Origin: Eunapius fragilis
Taxonomy: Eukaryota; Porifera; Demospongiae; Spongillida; Spongillidae
NCBI GenBank assembly: GCA_963681505.1
Contig: OY811982.1
Span: 4,422,000 to 4,485,999 of the forward strand
DNA: 64,000 nt
Direction of reading: 5' to 3'
Part shown: one piece after another, positions 24,264 through 34,737 of the stretch
Position numbering within the stretch: the first letter of the stretch is position 1
How the letters are laid out: every line of letters begins with the position of its first letter
The notes under the pieces: generated by a model
What the model saw: only the letters and a program-made list of their open reading frames with translations
Told to the model about the DNA's origin: nothing
The model's database searches: none
Program-made: the position numbers and the translations under genes

Positions 24264-24966
24264 GTAATTAATTTATTATACTGTGATGTATAAATTAATG
24301 TGTAATGAGAAGATTTGTGGCATATAGGAATTGAAGGAAATGGTTGTGCAAAAAGTAAGAAACTAAGGTATTAGTAAACGAAGCTATGTACAGATACAAT
24401 GTAGCACGTGTATATATAGCAACAGAATCAATATGTATAGGTTTTAGTATGATTTTATGCACATATAAGTTGCATTTGCTTTGGTACATAAATACAAGAG
24501 TTAAAAATAATGGTACTTTTTTGTAGAAATACAGTACGATGCCTGTAAAAGAAGGAGATACCAACAATTGTGCTGCACCAAGCAGTGCGCAAATTCCTGT
24601 ATAAAAGGCACAGGGTTTCTCAGGGACTTTCCCCTGCTAAATGGCAAACTATTTTCGTGTTATATGGCTACAATTTGTCCTTCACGATAATATTCTAAAG
24701 GAAAGTATATAGAAGCCGATTGCATTCCCAAGTAGCCTATGTTGTATGCAAGTTTCATTTTGTTATAGGAAGTCTACAGTTAGTGAATCTTAATCGAACT
24801 TGTACTTCTGCTGTTGCACGTGCATGCTCGAGCGCCTAGCCGTGATGATACGTACGTGTGTATATAATGCATTTTCACACACCACCAGTTTCCAAGGCAC
24901 AGTGGTTTAGATATAGGGGTGATGTAGACATTTTTCATACATATATTATACATATTACAATTATCT

Positions 24967-25249
24967 TTTCCATAACCATTTATGAGTTATTGATTAATTT
25001 TAATAGATATAATCAAGCCATTGTAATCAAGATATCAAAAATTGAGATCTGAATATTTTTAATCATAATAATATTAGTTATTTTATTTCATTCTACTGTC
25101 ATTATATAGGCCAATATCATTTCCATAACCATTTATGAGTTATTAATTAATTTCAATAGATATAATCAAGCCATAGTAATCAAGATATAAAAAATTTGAG
25201 ATCACACAAGATTTAATCATAAGAATATTAGTTATTTTATTTCATTCTG
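24967..25249 (+). repeat. Tandem repeat, two units, period ~153 bp
   Basis: TTTCCATAACCATTTATGAG recurs at about 24,968 and 25,121. Both units run through GATATAATCAAGCCAT to ATTAGTTATTTTATTTCATT. Divergence is several percent. Confidence 0.88.
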
Positions 25250-25514
25250 CAAACATTGGCACTATTTTCTTTGGCTTCCGCTTGAAGTAGTGCCTGCGTT
25301 TTCCTGCTTCTTTCACATGGGCTGAGCTAATGTAATGCAGTGTTTCTACTCCTTCACTCCGACCTTCCAGCACACGAGCAATCTGTACCACAATCACTGG
25401 ATCCTTATCCAGATGTACCTGCTGATGTAGGCCTACATTCCTCTGCACTGGTAAGATCTGCAGTTGTGGTTGCAGGTTCACAAACACTGCTTCTACAGAT
25501 ATGTTGGAAAGCAA
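25242..25514 (-). CDS. Unidentified open reading frame (90 aa)
   Basis: The frame encodes a peptide with a basic C-terminal part (KRRHYFKRKPKKIVPMFAE). I recognise no domain. It ends inside the end of the preceding tandem repeat, which makes a complete intact gene unlikely. It may be an exon fragment or a chance frame. Confidence 0.2.
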   Translation of the reverse strand: MLSNISVEAVFVNLQPQLQILPVQRNVGLHQQVHLDKDPVIVVQIARVLEGRSEGVETLHYISSAHVKEAGKRRHYFKRKPKKIVPMFAE

Positions 25515-25572
25515 TTATGCAAGCTGCACTTCTTCGGATCTTCATCTTGCATGGCGCCGTGTAGTTTGTTCG

Positions 25573-25809
25573 TAAGGGGGCGTCTCCAAACTATTTTGGA
25601 AAAGTTAACGTCATTTTGACGTTGGGGGGGGGGGGGGGGGGGTTTCAGGCTCGTTAAGTTTTCCGATGTACTGACCAAAAAAATGGCGTCCGGACTCCCA
25701 CAACCTTCAATATCAATGACGTTATGAGGGGGGGGGGGGGGGGGGGGGTTATAATGAAACGTCACAATGATGTTATCTTTTCCAAAATAGTTTGGAGACA
25801 CCCCCTTAA
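25573..25809. mobile_element. MITE with ~35-bp TIRs and two poly-G tracts
   Basis: The left end TAAGGGGGCGTCTCCAAACT and the right end are inverted copies over about 35 bp. The interior carries runs of 19 G (25,624-25,642) and 21 G (25,728-25,748). There is no coding capacity. The flanking trinucleotides TAA/TTA hint at a Harbinger-type target, but I cannot prove it. A partial relative is at about 63,880-63,970. Confidence 0.75.
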
Positions 25810-26388
25810 CAAAACGCACACTAGCTGCTTTTCTACGGCTTCCATACCTTCTATAAGTAAACACCTTCGTCAGCCAGAAATTGTGTTGCAGAACCTATAT
25901 TATGTACTTCTAGACATACTTGTTGTAAGCTTCCACGATTATAATTTTGTTCTGTCAATTATTGTGGGTTATTAATGTTTTTCATACATGGGTAGCGTTT
26001 AGTTCTGGCCTTATTAGTGACGTTAAACAGAAAGCGGGGCGTTGTCGGCGCGTATTTTCGGGATGCCAGCTGATATCAGCAGCAATTTTTATGAACAATT
26101 TTTAAAAATGGGCTCTAGTTTGTCCTACCTGATGAATGTTAGACATGAAAATCGATTTTTACTACTTCGTGGCAAGAAATTGCTACAACAATGCAGGTTC
26201 CAGTGTGATCTCAAAACACTCTTCTAGTTGGCGAATTTCTTGTGAAAAACCATGTGGCAAGCTAATATGTCATTGAGGCTCCATTCTCTGCTACCAGTGT
26301 AATGCTGTTGTCCTTTAACTCAAATGGAACATAATGCACGGCGCAACACACACTTCATCGATGCACATAACACTTGTTTAAATAGTCT

Positions 26389-26757
26389 TCAACTACTGTA
26401 ATGTACAGCACGTCTGAAAGAGGATCCATTGTCGGTCATCTTCTGTATAATACAGCTGTCAAACCTGCCAAAAGCAGTGTGGGCACTACAAATTCTTTCC
26501 TCAAAACCTTGTTCCCTTCTGTGTCGAAACACCCTTACATTCAGCTCCAATAATCCTCCAACTTTCTTATTAGGGGATGTTTGTATTCTCCGTATTTTTG
26601 TTGGCAATATTTTATGAAATTCATAATCCTTTGTTTCTATACTCATAATTAAATTGGTTTTTATAAGAGTGAATAATAGTTTAAAGATAGATATTGCCAA
26701 TGCAAAATTTATGTAGGTCGGGGGATGAAATTTGACAGCTGAAATTGTTGTCGTCAC
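26389..26757 (-). CDS. Unidentified open frame in arm 1 (122 aa)
   Basis: The longest uninterrupted unidentified frame near the outer end of arm 1. Its middle (KKVGGLLELN, then REQGFE) resembles the conceptual reading of the fold-back repeats at 60.0-60.3 kb. It therefore probably derives from the same dispersed family rather than a host gene. The arm 2 copy at 58,067-58,330 differs by a short indel and is shorter. Confidence 0.25.
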   Translation of the reverse strand: MTTTISAVKFHPPTYINFALAISIFKLLFTLIKTNLIMSIETKDYEFHKILPTKIRRIQTSPNKKVGGLLELNVRVFRHRREQGFEERICSAHTAFGRFDSCIIQKMTDNGSSFRRAVHYSS

Positions 26758-26782
26758 AAAATATGGTGAAACGCCAACGCAA

Positions 26783-26942
26783 TGTACGTCCGCGTAACTT
26801 ATTTATATACTTTGCCTAGCGCCTATTGGTTGCTAAGTACGTGTAGCTAGCAACCGATAGGAACGACCACCTCCCACACAAAAATACATAGCAACACGTA
26901 CTTAGCGACCATGCTTGCCACAAAAGGTCCTACATGCCTGTC
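26783..26942 (+). repeat. ~160-bp dispersed repeat, copy in arm 1
   Basis: Runs from AACTTATTTATATACT through GCGCCTATTGGTTG and GAACGACCACCTCCCAC to CCTACATGCCTGT. It contains internal inverted words around GCTAAGTACGTG. The reverse copy is at about 57,889-58,045 and a diverged third copy at about 63,640-63,778. Confidence 0.85.
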
Positions 26943-27156
26943 TTTCCTCCCTTACTTTCTCCTCAACTAGTGCCTTTTGGACACCACACAACTATAGCAT
27001 TAATCAGGCCTACCTCAGACGCTCATGACAATGTTGGTGTTACTCAAGAGACTTCAAACCAAATAAAGTCCATGTTCTCATTCTCTGCTCATTTAATTTA
27101 TCTTACTAGTATTCATAGTTTGTCCGCATCAGTTAAGGGAAGTTGGTTGTTACTTC

Positions 27157-28240
27157 CAAGTCTGCAACGCCATTGAGGAAGTAAAAATTATGTACTCTTT
27201 AAAATAAAAGGTGCCTTTAGGGTCTAAATAATAGGCTAGACATATTATTTTCTGCAGATCATCTCTTGTATCATTAAAAATTCAGTGAGTTGAATACTAA
27301 TGAGCGAGACTATTATTAACGATAATTAACAAGTAGCACGTGTTGTCACTAATGAAATTAACATGAGAGAGACACTTCGAAACGTTTACATAACTCAAAT
27401 GAATAAGTGTGAACGTATTACATTTCATCAGTATCTTACTCACTGTCCATGTCATCAGAAGAACTGCTGCTTTCAGAATGGGAAGGGTCCTCTTGGGTAT
27501 GCAACAAAAATATCAATCTTTTGCTCTTCAGTTAATGCTTGGGATCTCTTTTTCTTCAATTCCTCTATTTCACCCAACAACACACTCTTGTCTATTGCTG
27601 CTAGTCCCCTCAAGAACTGCCGACATCCTGAAACACACACAAAGTTGTCAAATTCACCAAGAAAAACTGATCCATAACGCATACAACTCAGAAACATATA
27701 GACGCACAAAGGACAAAGGCAAATGGTATCACAAAAGTGCAATAGACATATTCAGAAGGGCCTCTGGGCCCATGAACAAAGGCACAAAAGCACGATAGTC
27801 GTATTCAAAAGAGCCTCTGGGAGCAAGAACAAATAAAGGTACAAGGAGCAGCCCTTATCTAACACTAAACAATGGTTCTGAACAGTTATTTTAGTGAGAA
27901 CTGTTTGTTTACACAGTCTAAAGGTGGCGCCAGTAATGGGGCTAAAGAGTAAAGAATGTATTCTTGAAAGTCAAACAGACAGTGTAAAAGCAGAAGACGA
28001 GATATTGTTTTTTTAGAATCAAATTATTTTGGATGCGGTTGGTCAAATTGAATAAATATTTTTACAGTACCCCCTGTTAACTTGAAATTTTAAACTAATT
28101 TTTAAGCTGCACAAGGTACATTTTTATAGCCAACATAGCTGGTAGATTTCTACACATTGTGGTTATTGTGGGCATGAGTTTAATGTTTTCATTAAGAAGC
28201 CATTAACGTTTACTTCCTTGATGGTGTTGCGGACTTTAAT
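27157..28240. mobile_element. TIR element, GAGGAAGTA family, in arm 1 (~1.08 kb)
   Basis: The left end reads TCTGCAACGCCATTGAGGAA and the right end is its diverged complement. Internal blocks match the 6,924-7,664 element in inverted order. A minus-strand frame at 27,473-27,742 (89 aa, with EEIEELKKKRS-like heptads reading GEIEELKKKRSQALTEEQK) is unidentified. It is probably a longer, still non-autonomous member. Confidence 0.7.
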
Positions 28241-28268
28241 AGGTTTCCTTGCTCTACTTTTACAAAGT

Positions 28269-28303
28269 CATGAACGTTTTCTTACATTTCGAAAACGTTC
28301 ATG
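28269..28303. repeat. Short hairpin, CATGAACGTTTTC arms
   Basis: CATGAACGTTTTC pairs with GAAAACGTTCATG around a 9-nt loop. It lies just outside the TIR element and is repeated in arm 2 near 56,521-56,555. Confidence 0.8.
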
Positions 28304-29377
28304 CAAACATTTATGATTAGGATGATGCAATAGTTTATGGACCCTTCTGCCTTAATCGCGTGAGTTTATTGCTTGTCACTAAACTATAGTATGTGTGAAT
28401 TGAATCAACTATGCAATCTGACGTGTCTACATAATTCGATATGTTCTTATTTTGAGATTGAAAGTTGATGCAGCCAAAAACCGCACTGTACGCTGATGGA
28501 AACATTGCTTGATTTGAATTGGCAATTAATAACTGGCCATTACAAACTAAGTTTTTTTGTGTATCAATTCAGCACCAAGCAGCTGTCATGCCTATGAGGA
28601 TAAGATACAGTTTTTGTAATAAAAATATTTATGATACTTACATGTATATGATCCAATATTCTCTAAAGCATATATAAGCATATATAAGCATATATAAACA
28701 TGTATAAGTATAAATACATGTATAAAACGACAGTGTGCAGCGTAAACACAAGGCCTTGGGTACTATTGCTCGCAGGTGATGTGTTTACAAATTCAGTGCC
28801 TTATAACTACATGTACATGTGTACAATAGATAATCAAATCCTTGATGTGAAAGGATTATCTGATATTGAAAAAATTCAAACCTTTTACTATTTGCTTATT
28901 TATTTATAAAAGTAGTGTGTCCCAACATAAGTATTAAACCATATAACTAGTAATGAAGCAATAACCTGCACATTTTTGTTCTCTAAAAATAGATTCTTGT
29001 GGATCTGGAAAGTCTTGCTGACAGCATGCCTAAAATCAAACGCAGCAACTCTGAACCCGCGTCATTACATTATAGTCAATTGTCTCGTGATGACCAGGAC
29101 CAATTACAACAGTCGTCTTACACCCCTACTGCCTTACCAGGTTCAGAAACCTACCCTTTCTAATGAACTTTTTGTTGTGGTAACTTTTTGTTTTTGCACA
29201 TGACCATTTGTATAGCAATAATATTATGTGTATGCTTTGTATGTTTGTTGCTTTGATGTGCGGTACATGCATTTGTATCTAGATACACTTCTGTAATATA
29301 TTATAACCGCTAGGCTAGCCTTTTCCTGCATTGTCAATAATAATTATAACAATAGTAAAACAATCAATTACCCTCCT

Positions 29378-31030
29378 TGCCCATGCTGTGGAGATATTCA
29401 ACTCATCTGAAAAGAACACACTGGATTCCATCTTATCTCCCCCTATGCGGCAAAAGGCACTATCCTCAAAATTGGATGATTTACAATTTTAACACGTCCT
29501 CCATGGCCGATATGGCATGCCTACTATCCACCTCTGCCCCTGATTCTTCATCATGGCTTTCAGCGTCAGAATGTTTTGGCCTCCACTTTGACCAAAATCA
29601 GTACCATGTTGCTCTCAATTGGTTTCTTGGTTTAGACACGTCAGGTGGCTCTGATTCCCTTTACCAGATTCCTTCCAGGATCTTTTAGGTCGCTTGCTAG
29701 CTACTACTAGTAAACAAGGGTGAGATGTTGTACATCATCATAACTTGTTCTTACCGCTTGGCACACCTTAGGGTCAAAGTTGAAGTAGGCAACAACCTGA
29801 CTCAAGGTCATGAACACTCAAGACTGGTACTGGCAGATGTTCAAGTCCTTAACTGGTCAAACATACCAGACCTATGGCTAATTGAGCACAGAAATACCCA
29901 ATTTGGTCTGATAGGTTTTTGTTCCTATTTCCTATTATGTTCATAAGCCACAAAACCATGTCATGCATGGAAAATAATTAACCACTAAGATCGCACAGGG
30001 CATATAGGTGTTGGCTATTTGCATGACATGGCTCATGAATGCCAACTAATCAGAACAACTCAGGTATACACGTTTAGCCAGACTTTATGCTCAATCAGCC
30101 ATAGGTCTGCATGGTTCCAAGACTAGTCAAAAGGCGCTTTTGGCATTTGACATCTCTGCTTAATTTTGGATGCAGGACACTCCAGTATCAGCTGCTCAGG
30201 CCTCTTAGGTCAGGAAGCACAACAGTAATCCATTGGTCATTAAGACCTATGGAGTGTTGGGTCAGAGACTATGAAGAGTTCGCTCCGTCATCTAAGCTAG
30301 CAATCACCTGCTACAAGCCAATTGGCCTATATGGCAGTCTGAACACCTACATGCCTTGTGATATCAGTGGCATCGTCCATCCTTAGTAGGATTGAGCCCC
30401 TATGAACTATCCTGCATGTGTTCTTAGCCTTAGAACATGCCTTAGAACATGCATGGAGGATACCCGGGAGGATGATGAGTTCGCCATGGTGAAAGTTGGA
30501 CATGTGCAATGCCTTCAACCTTGTGTCTGGGCAGGCTCTCCGATATGAATGTGCCATTCATTTCTTCCATATTATGGGCTTCTTGGTGCTGTGGCTCTCA
30601 TCCCCACTTGTGGCATCCTAAGCCTTTAGGTCATCTGCCATTACAATCAGGTGCTCTGCAAGGTGCCCTTTATTCTTTCCTTTGGTCTTGTGGAAGATAC
30701 AAGACCAAAGATGCTGATGATGATTACCTAACACTGCTTTTTAGTGTTGGTTTCTAGATGATGATGTGTAGGAAATCAGCTACTCTATCTTTAACACACT
30801 TGGACTCCTCCACTGGGCATGCACATTAACACAAGCTTGTCGTGCATCCACAATGACATCAGCATGTTCCCATCAGGTATGAAGGTCTCAAGTGCCGCAC
30901 CTTGTCATATTTGGTGCCTCAATTGGGGATGACATTAATTCTGCACCAGTTACAGTACATTGCCTCCAAGCGCACTGAGGCCATGTGTCAAGACTGGTAG
31001 AAATGGCTTGCTTTGATCCTCTTGCGGATG
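29378..31030 (+). pseudogene. Reverse-transcriptase gene relic (LINE-like or unclassified), arm 1
   Basis: Separate stretches resemble an RT-containing protein family common in invertebrate genomes. One carries the RT motif-A-like LDMCNAFNLVSGQAL at about 30,496. Others resemble the C-terminal region, with LHFDQNQYHVALNWFLGLD at about 29,570 and VEVGNNLTQGHEHSR at about 29,780. The C-terminal-like part precedes the RT-like part, so pieces of more than one copy or a rearrangement are present. It is broken at several points and old. The family is recalled from memory and its class is uncertain. Confidence 0.6.
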
Positions 31031-33780
31031 TGTGGAGGTTATTGAGTAGATATTAAGTAGCTAGAGGGATTGGAAACAACACTAATCAACGCGTGCACTC
31101 CCTGAAGTTCTGGTCCACCAGGCCACCGTGGAATAAAATGGCGGTTTGGTGCATGTATTTCAGCAGATTTGCGCTCGGCTGTGTTAGTTTGATACTTGTG
31201 CTATCTAAATTCTCTATCATATTCAGATGATCTACATTGCTGCTTGCAACGTTAAAAACATCATACAACACAACGGTGTATTGTCATCCGTAACAAAAAC
31301 TGCGCGTCATTTTAGAGATTGGCTACACTTTGTTGAGACCAAAGGTCAGTAGGTGTTTTTGGATTGGTTAACGTGCTTACAAAAATTATCGGGCAATTAT
31401 GCAGTTTATCCAGAGATCATACAATTTTCCCAATGTGGGATATGCACCCACTTTTAGAAAGAAAAATTTTCCCGCAAACGTAACGCATAAACAAGCGTAA
31501 TATACGGTTGCTATAGTCACGGAAACGTCACAGTCCTCCAGTTTTAACTACTACCGACTGTGTTATAGATATAATGGATAACATAATCTTATGTACTGTA
31601 TAAATTAACTGAAACTATTGCCAAATCTTTGCAGCGGAAATAATGGAATATATTGTCATCTTTCATTCGTACTTTCAATTCCATAACACTTCCGCATGTG
31701 CATGTTCTTCTATTAGGAAGAAGTCCATTTGTTTGCGACCACGGGAGAGTATCTTGCTCCGATAGGTTTCTCTATAGAGATCTCTGTATCTGGAAAAGCC
31801 ATTTAACCCATAACCGCAACACCAGGTGAATTTCATCGCAAATAAATTAATTGCGCAATCATTGTTTATTGTCTACTACATAAAAACAGTCGCAATATAT
31901 TTTACTTAGTTCGATGTAATTTTAAATATGTATAAACAGCATATCAACTGAACAGTAGTGTTACATGCAACATGTAAGCTTTTTTCATGGTTTGTTTGTT
32001 ATAATTGACCTGCGTACACTTTTATGCAAAGTTCCGTTGCTGCTATTACTACAACGTTATAAATCATGGTTGTATGTCCTTATCTCCATTAAGAAAGCAT
32101 CGTGACGCCTTTACGTAATTATTATGAAGTAATCATCTAAATTTACGAAATCAAGTAATATAGTGTGGCTTTATTGTAATGGGACAAATATATACTGGTA
32201 AGGGTAATTGTCAACAACATTACTTCTACGACTAGTATTTCAACATTTTCATTGGACAGGCTCTCAATAATTAAGATAACAGTATTCTAAATGTGATGTA
32301 TAAATACATTGCATAGTTCAATCGTTACGAAATGCGAAAGCACGTTAAACGTATCATGTCTCTGTTGCTGATAGACAGGACAGATGGATTGCTAGATAGG
32401 TAGCCAGTCTTGAGAACACCTTTCTCAACTGCCTTTAGTATACACATCCATCCCAATTCACGACACTTTGGGTCATTGGCAGCATGTTTCAGTAGACAGA
32501 GCTGCTACACCTGCAATTCTATCAAGGAGACTGGAGTGAGGGAGAAGTGACCATTTAGATGAGATTAGAGGGACAAAGATTAGCCTAATGCTTAAAATGA
32601 TCAATGCGTGTTCTTTTAAGCCTAATTGGCAATTAATAACTATAACAGCCACGACATAAATAAATTCGTGGTTAATCTATAAATCTTTATGATTTGTATT
32701 GTTAATTATCCGTTGCGTACTTTTGAAATGCTCTGTTAAAGGAGAATGAGCTCAATTGATATGTTGTCATTCTTCTAACATGTAAACGTTTCGATACTGG
32801 ACGAAATCAACATTAGAGAAACGCCATATATCGATAACACCTTTGCACTGCTTAATCATCAGATACATTATAGGTTGGTTCCAGGAATGGATTTGTTTTA
32901 AGCTGGACACATTTATAATAGCCCATGTCATGATGCTTTGATCAATGAGAACTATAGGTAATCCATCGGTTTTCATATTTTTCATGTTTAATCCGAGGAC
33001 ATGATTTATGCTGTGACTTACGTGATGTATGTTTTTGTTGCTTTATTAAATGAGAGTCGTAGAATTTATTGGCACTGTTATTGTGAGATAAGATTGCTAA
33101 CATTGGAGCTCATGGCATAATTTATGATTATTTATACGCATTGCATATGGAGATCGACGTAGAACTGTACAAGACATCCTTAGTGTCTAATATGGTTTGC
33201 ATAGAGAACTTGCGAATGACTTTATATAACAAAGCGTCTTGATTAATAATAGACTACCGTAATCTTATTCATTTAGTATACTGAAAATTATGCTTCAGTT
33301 TAATAGTTTTAATCATAGTTGTTTACGCGTAGCCGATCAGTAGTACTCCTCAATTTGTAAAACCATTAAATAAATATTTGGGACAAATGTACAACATAAT
33401 CACTTGTAATGATACTTTTTCATACATATTAGAGTGAACGTGTTCATAATAGGATTCACTTCATCACCAACTGGCCGAGATAGGATGCGTTGAATATTGG
33501 TTTCATGAATCTCACAACGTACATCCTTATACAATTGAGCAAACTGGTCATCTGAAGACACATTTGCGCTTACTGCTGGTTGATACGTGACTATCTTGAT
33601 TGTCCAAGGTGTGGGAACTTTCGACGGCACATGGTGTAACCTTGTTTTTTAGGTTGAACGAAAGAAAGCCTGCACTTAAACTGCTCGTTGACTGGATCGC
33701 AACGACGCAAACAAGAAAAGCTACTTGACGACGTGGCTGAACGTAACAAAAAGCAACTAAACACTAAGTAGAATCAGAGA
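31031..33780. other. Arm 1 interior without recognised genes
   Basis: Apart from one AGAGGGATTGGAAAC terminus (about 31,060) and the RT fragment at 32.3-32.6 kb, I see only short unassigned frames, such as 31,086-31,271 on the minus strand. The arm 2 counterpart is about 51,031-53,793. Confidence 0.5.
32324..32569 (-). pseudogene. RT-family C-terminal fragment, arm 1
   Basis: The minus strand carries HAANDPKCRELGW, the characteristic tail of the RT protein family found at 29.4-31.0 kb, plus short resemblance to the region before it. It is isolated and opposite in strand to that relic. Confidence 0.5.
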
Positions 33781-34537
33781 TCATATATAGAGGGATTGGA
33801 AACGAGGCCAATCAACACTAATTAACGCGGACAATGCTACCAATGACTTTTAAGGCTTCAGGTGCAGCTAACTATAAAACCTATAACATTCACCAGATTC
33901 AGAACATCAGATACTGAGTGGAATGTTATTGACCATAGGAAAGCTGTTTACATCGAAGGTAGAATTGAGGATTCTCACAGCCCATACCATCTCGTCCTTC
34001 ACCACCACAGACATCAGCACAATTGGCTTCATTACATCCTGGACTTTACATCCTGGACTTGCATCTTGCACAGGGTAAGTGGTATCAGGGAGGGAAATTA
34101 CCCAGGATGGAGGAAAAGAACATTTGTAGCCTCCTACCAAGCTCATTACTAGAACTTTGTCGTCAAATCCTTAAAAACCGACAAAGGAATGATACAGGTA
34201 GGGATGCAGGTAGAGAAGGTTCAGGTGATTCATGCTTAGGAACTCTTTCATCGCACACAAGCATGCCAACCACATGAATGCGATGTCGAGGAATGGAGAC
34301 AACGAGAGAGAGAGTTGCTTGCTTTTCCTTCTTTCTAGGTTCTTCACGGGGCATAATCGGAATCGCCGTGTACTCATACCTACATGTACAAAACAAATCA
34401 GATATAAATAATAGAGATCGCATTACACGTAAAAGTACCCTCTTCGACTAAAATACACAATGCACAGTCGAAATCATGTGCAAGAGAATTTTTTTGGTAT
34501 AGGATGGCGTAGATACGGTTCCACAAAGTTACGCTTG
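33781..34537. mobile_element. Element with AGAGGGATTGGAAAC end, arm 1 part
   Basis: Arm 1 counterpart of 49,861-51,030, cut off by the N gap at 34,538. It includes a short internal duplication, ACATCCTGGACTT, at about 34,036-34,060. Confidence 0.6.
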
Positions 34538-34737
34538 NNNNNNNNNNNNNNNNNNNNNNNNNNNNNNNNNNNNNNNNNNNNNNNNNNNNNNNNNNNNNNN
34601 NNNNNNNNNNNNNNNNNNNNNNNNNNNNNNNNNNNNNNNNNNNNNNNNNNNNNNNNNNNNNNNNNNNNNNNNNNNNNNNNNNNNNNNNNNNNNNNNNNNN
34701 NNNNNNNNNNNNNNNNNNNNNNNNNNNNNNNNNNNNN
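34538..34737. other. Assembly gap (200 N)
   Basis: Exactly 200 Ns. The matching place in arm 2 holds 1,635 bp (48,639-50,273), so 200 is a placeholder length. Confidence 0.99.

Larger units (their letters stand above)
24264..26141. other. Region between last visible RAF exon and palindrome
   Basis: The final RAF exon was not found here. Around 24,300-24,400 lies a relic related to the fold-back family at 60 kb, in the same orientation as that element's left arm. It also contains a two-unit tandem repeat, an unidentified minus-strand frame and a MITE with G tracts. Confidence 0.6.

Noticed and set aside
25493-25864. 123-codon minus-strand frame with poly-Pro runs
   Set aside because: The proline runs are the poly-G tracts of the MITE read on the other strand.
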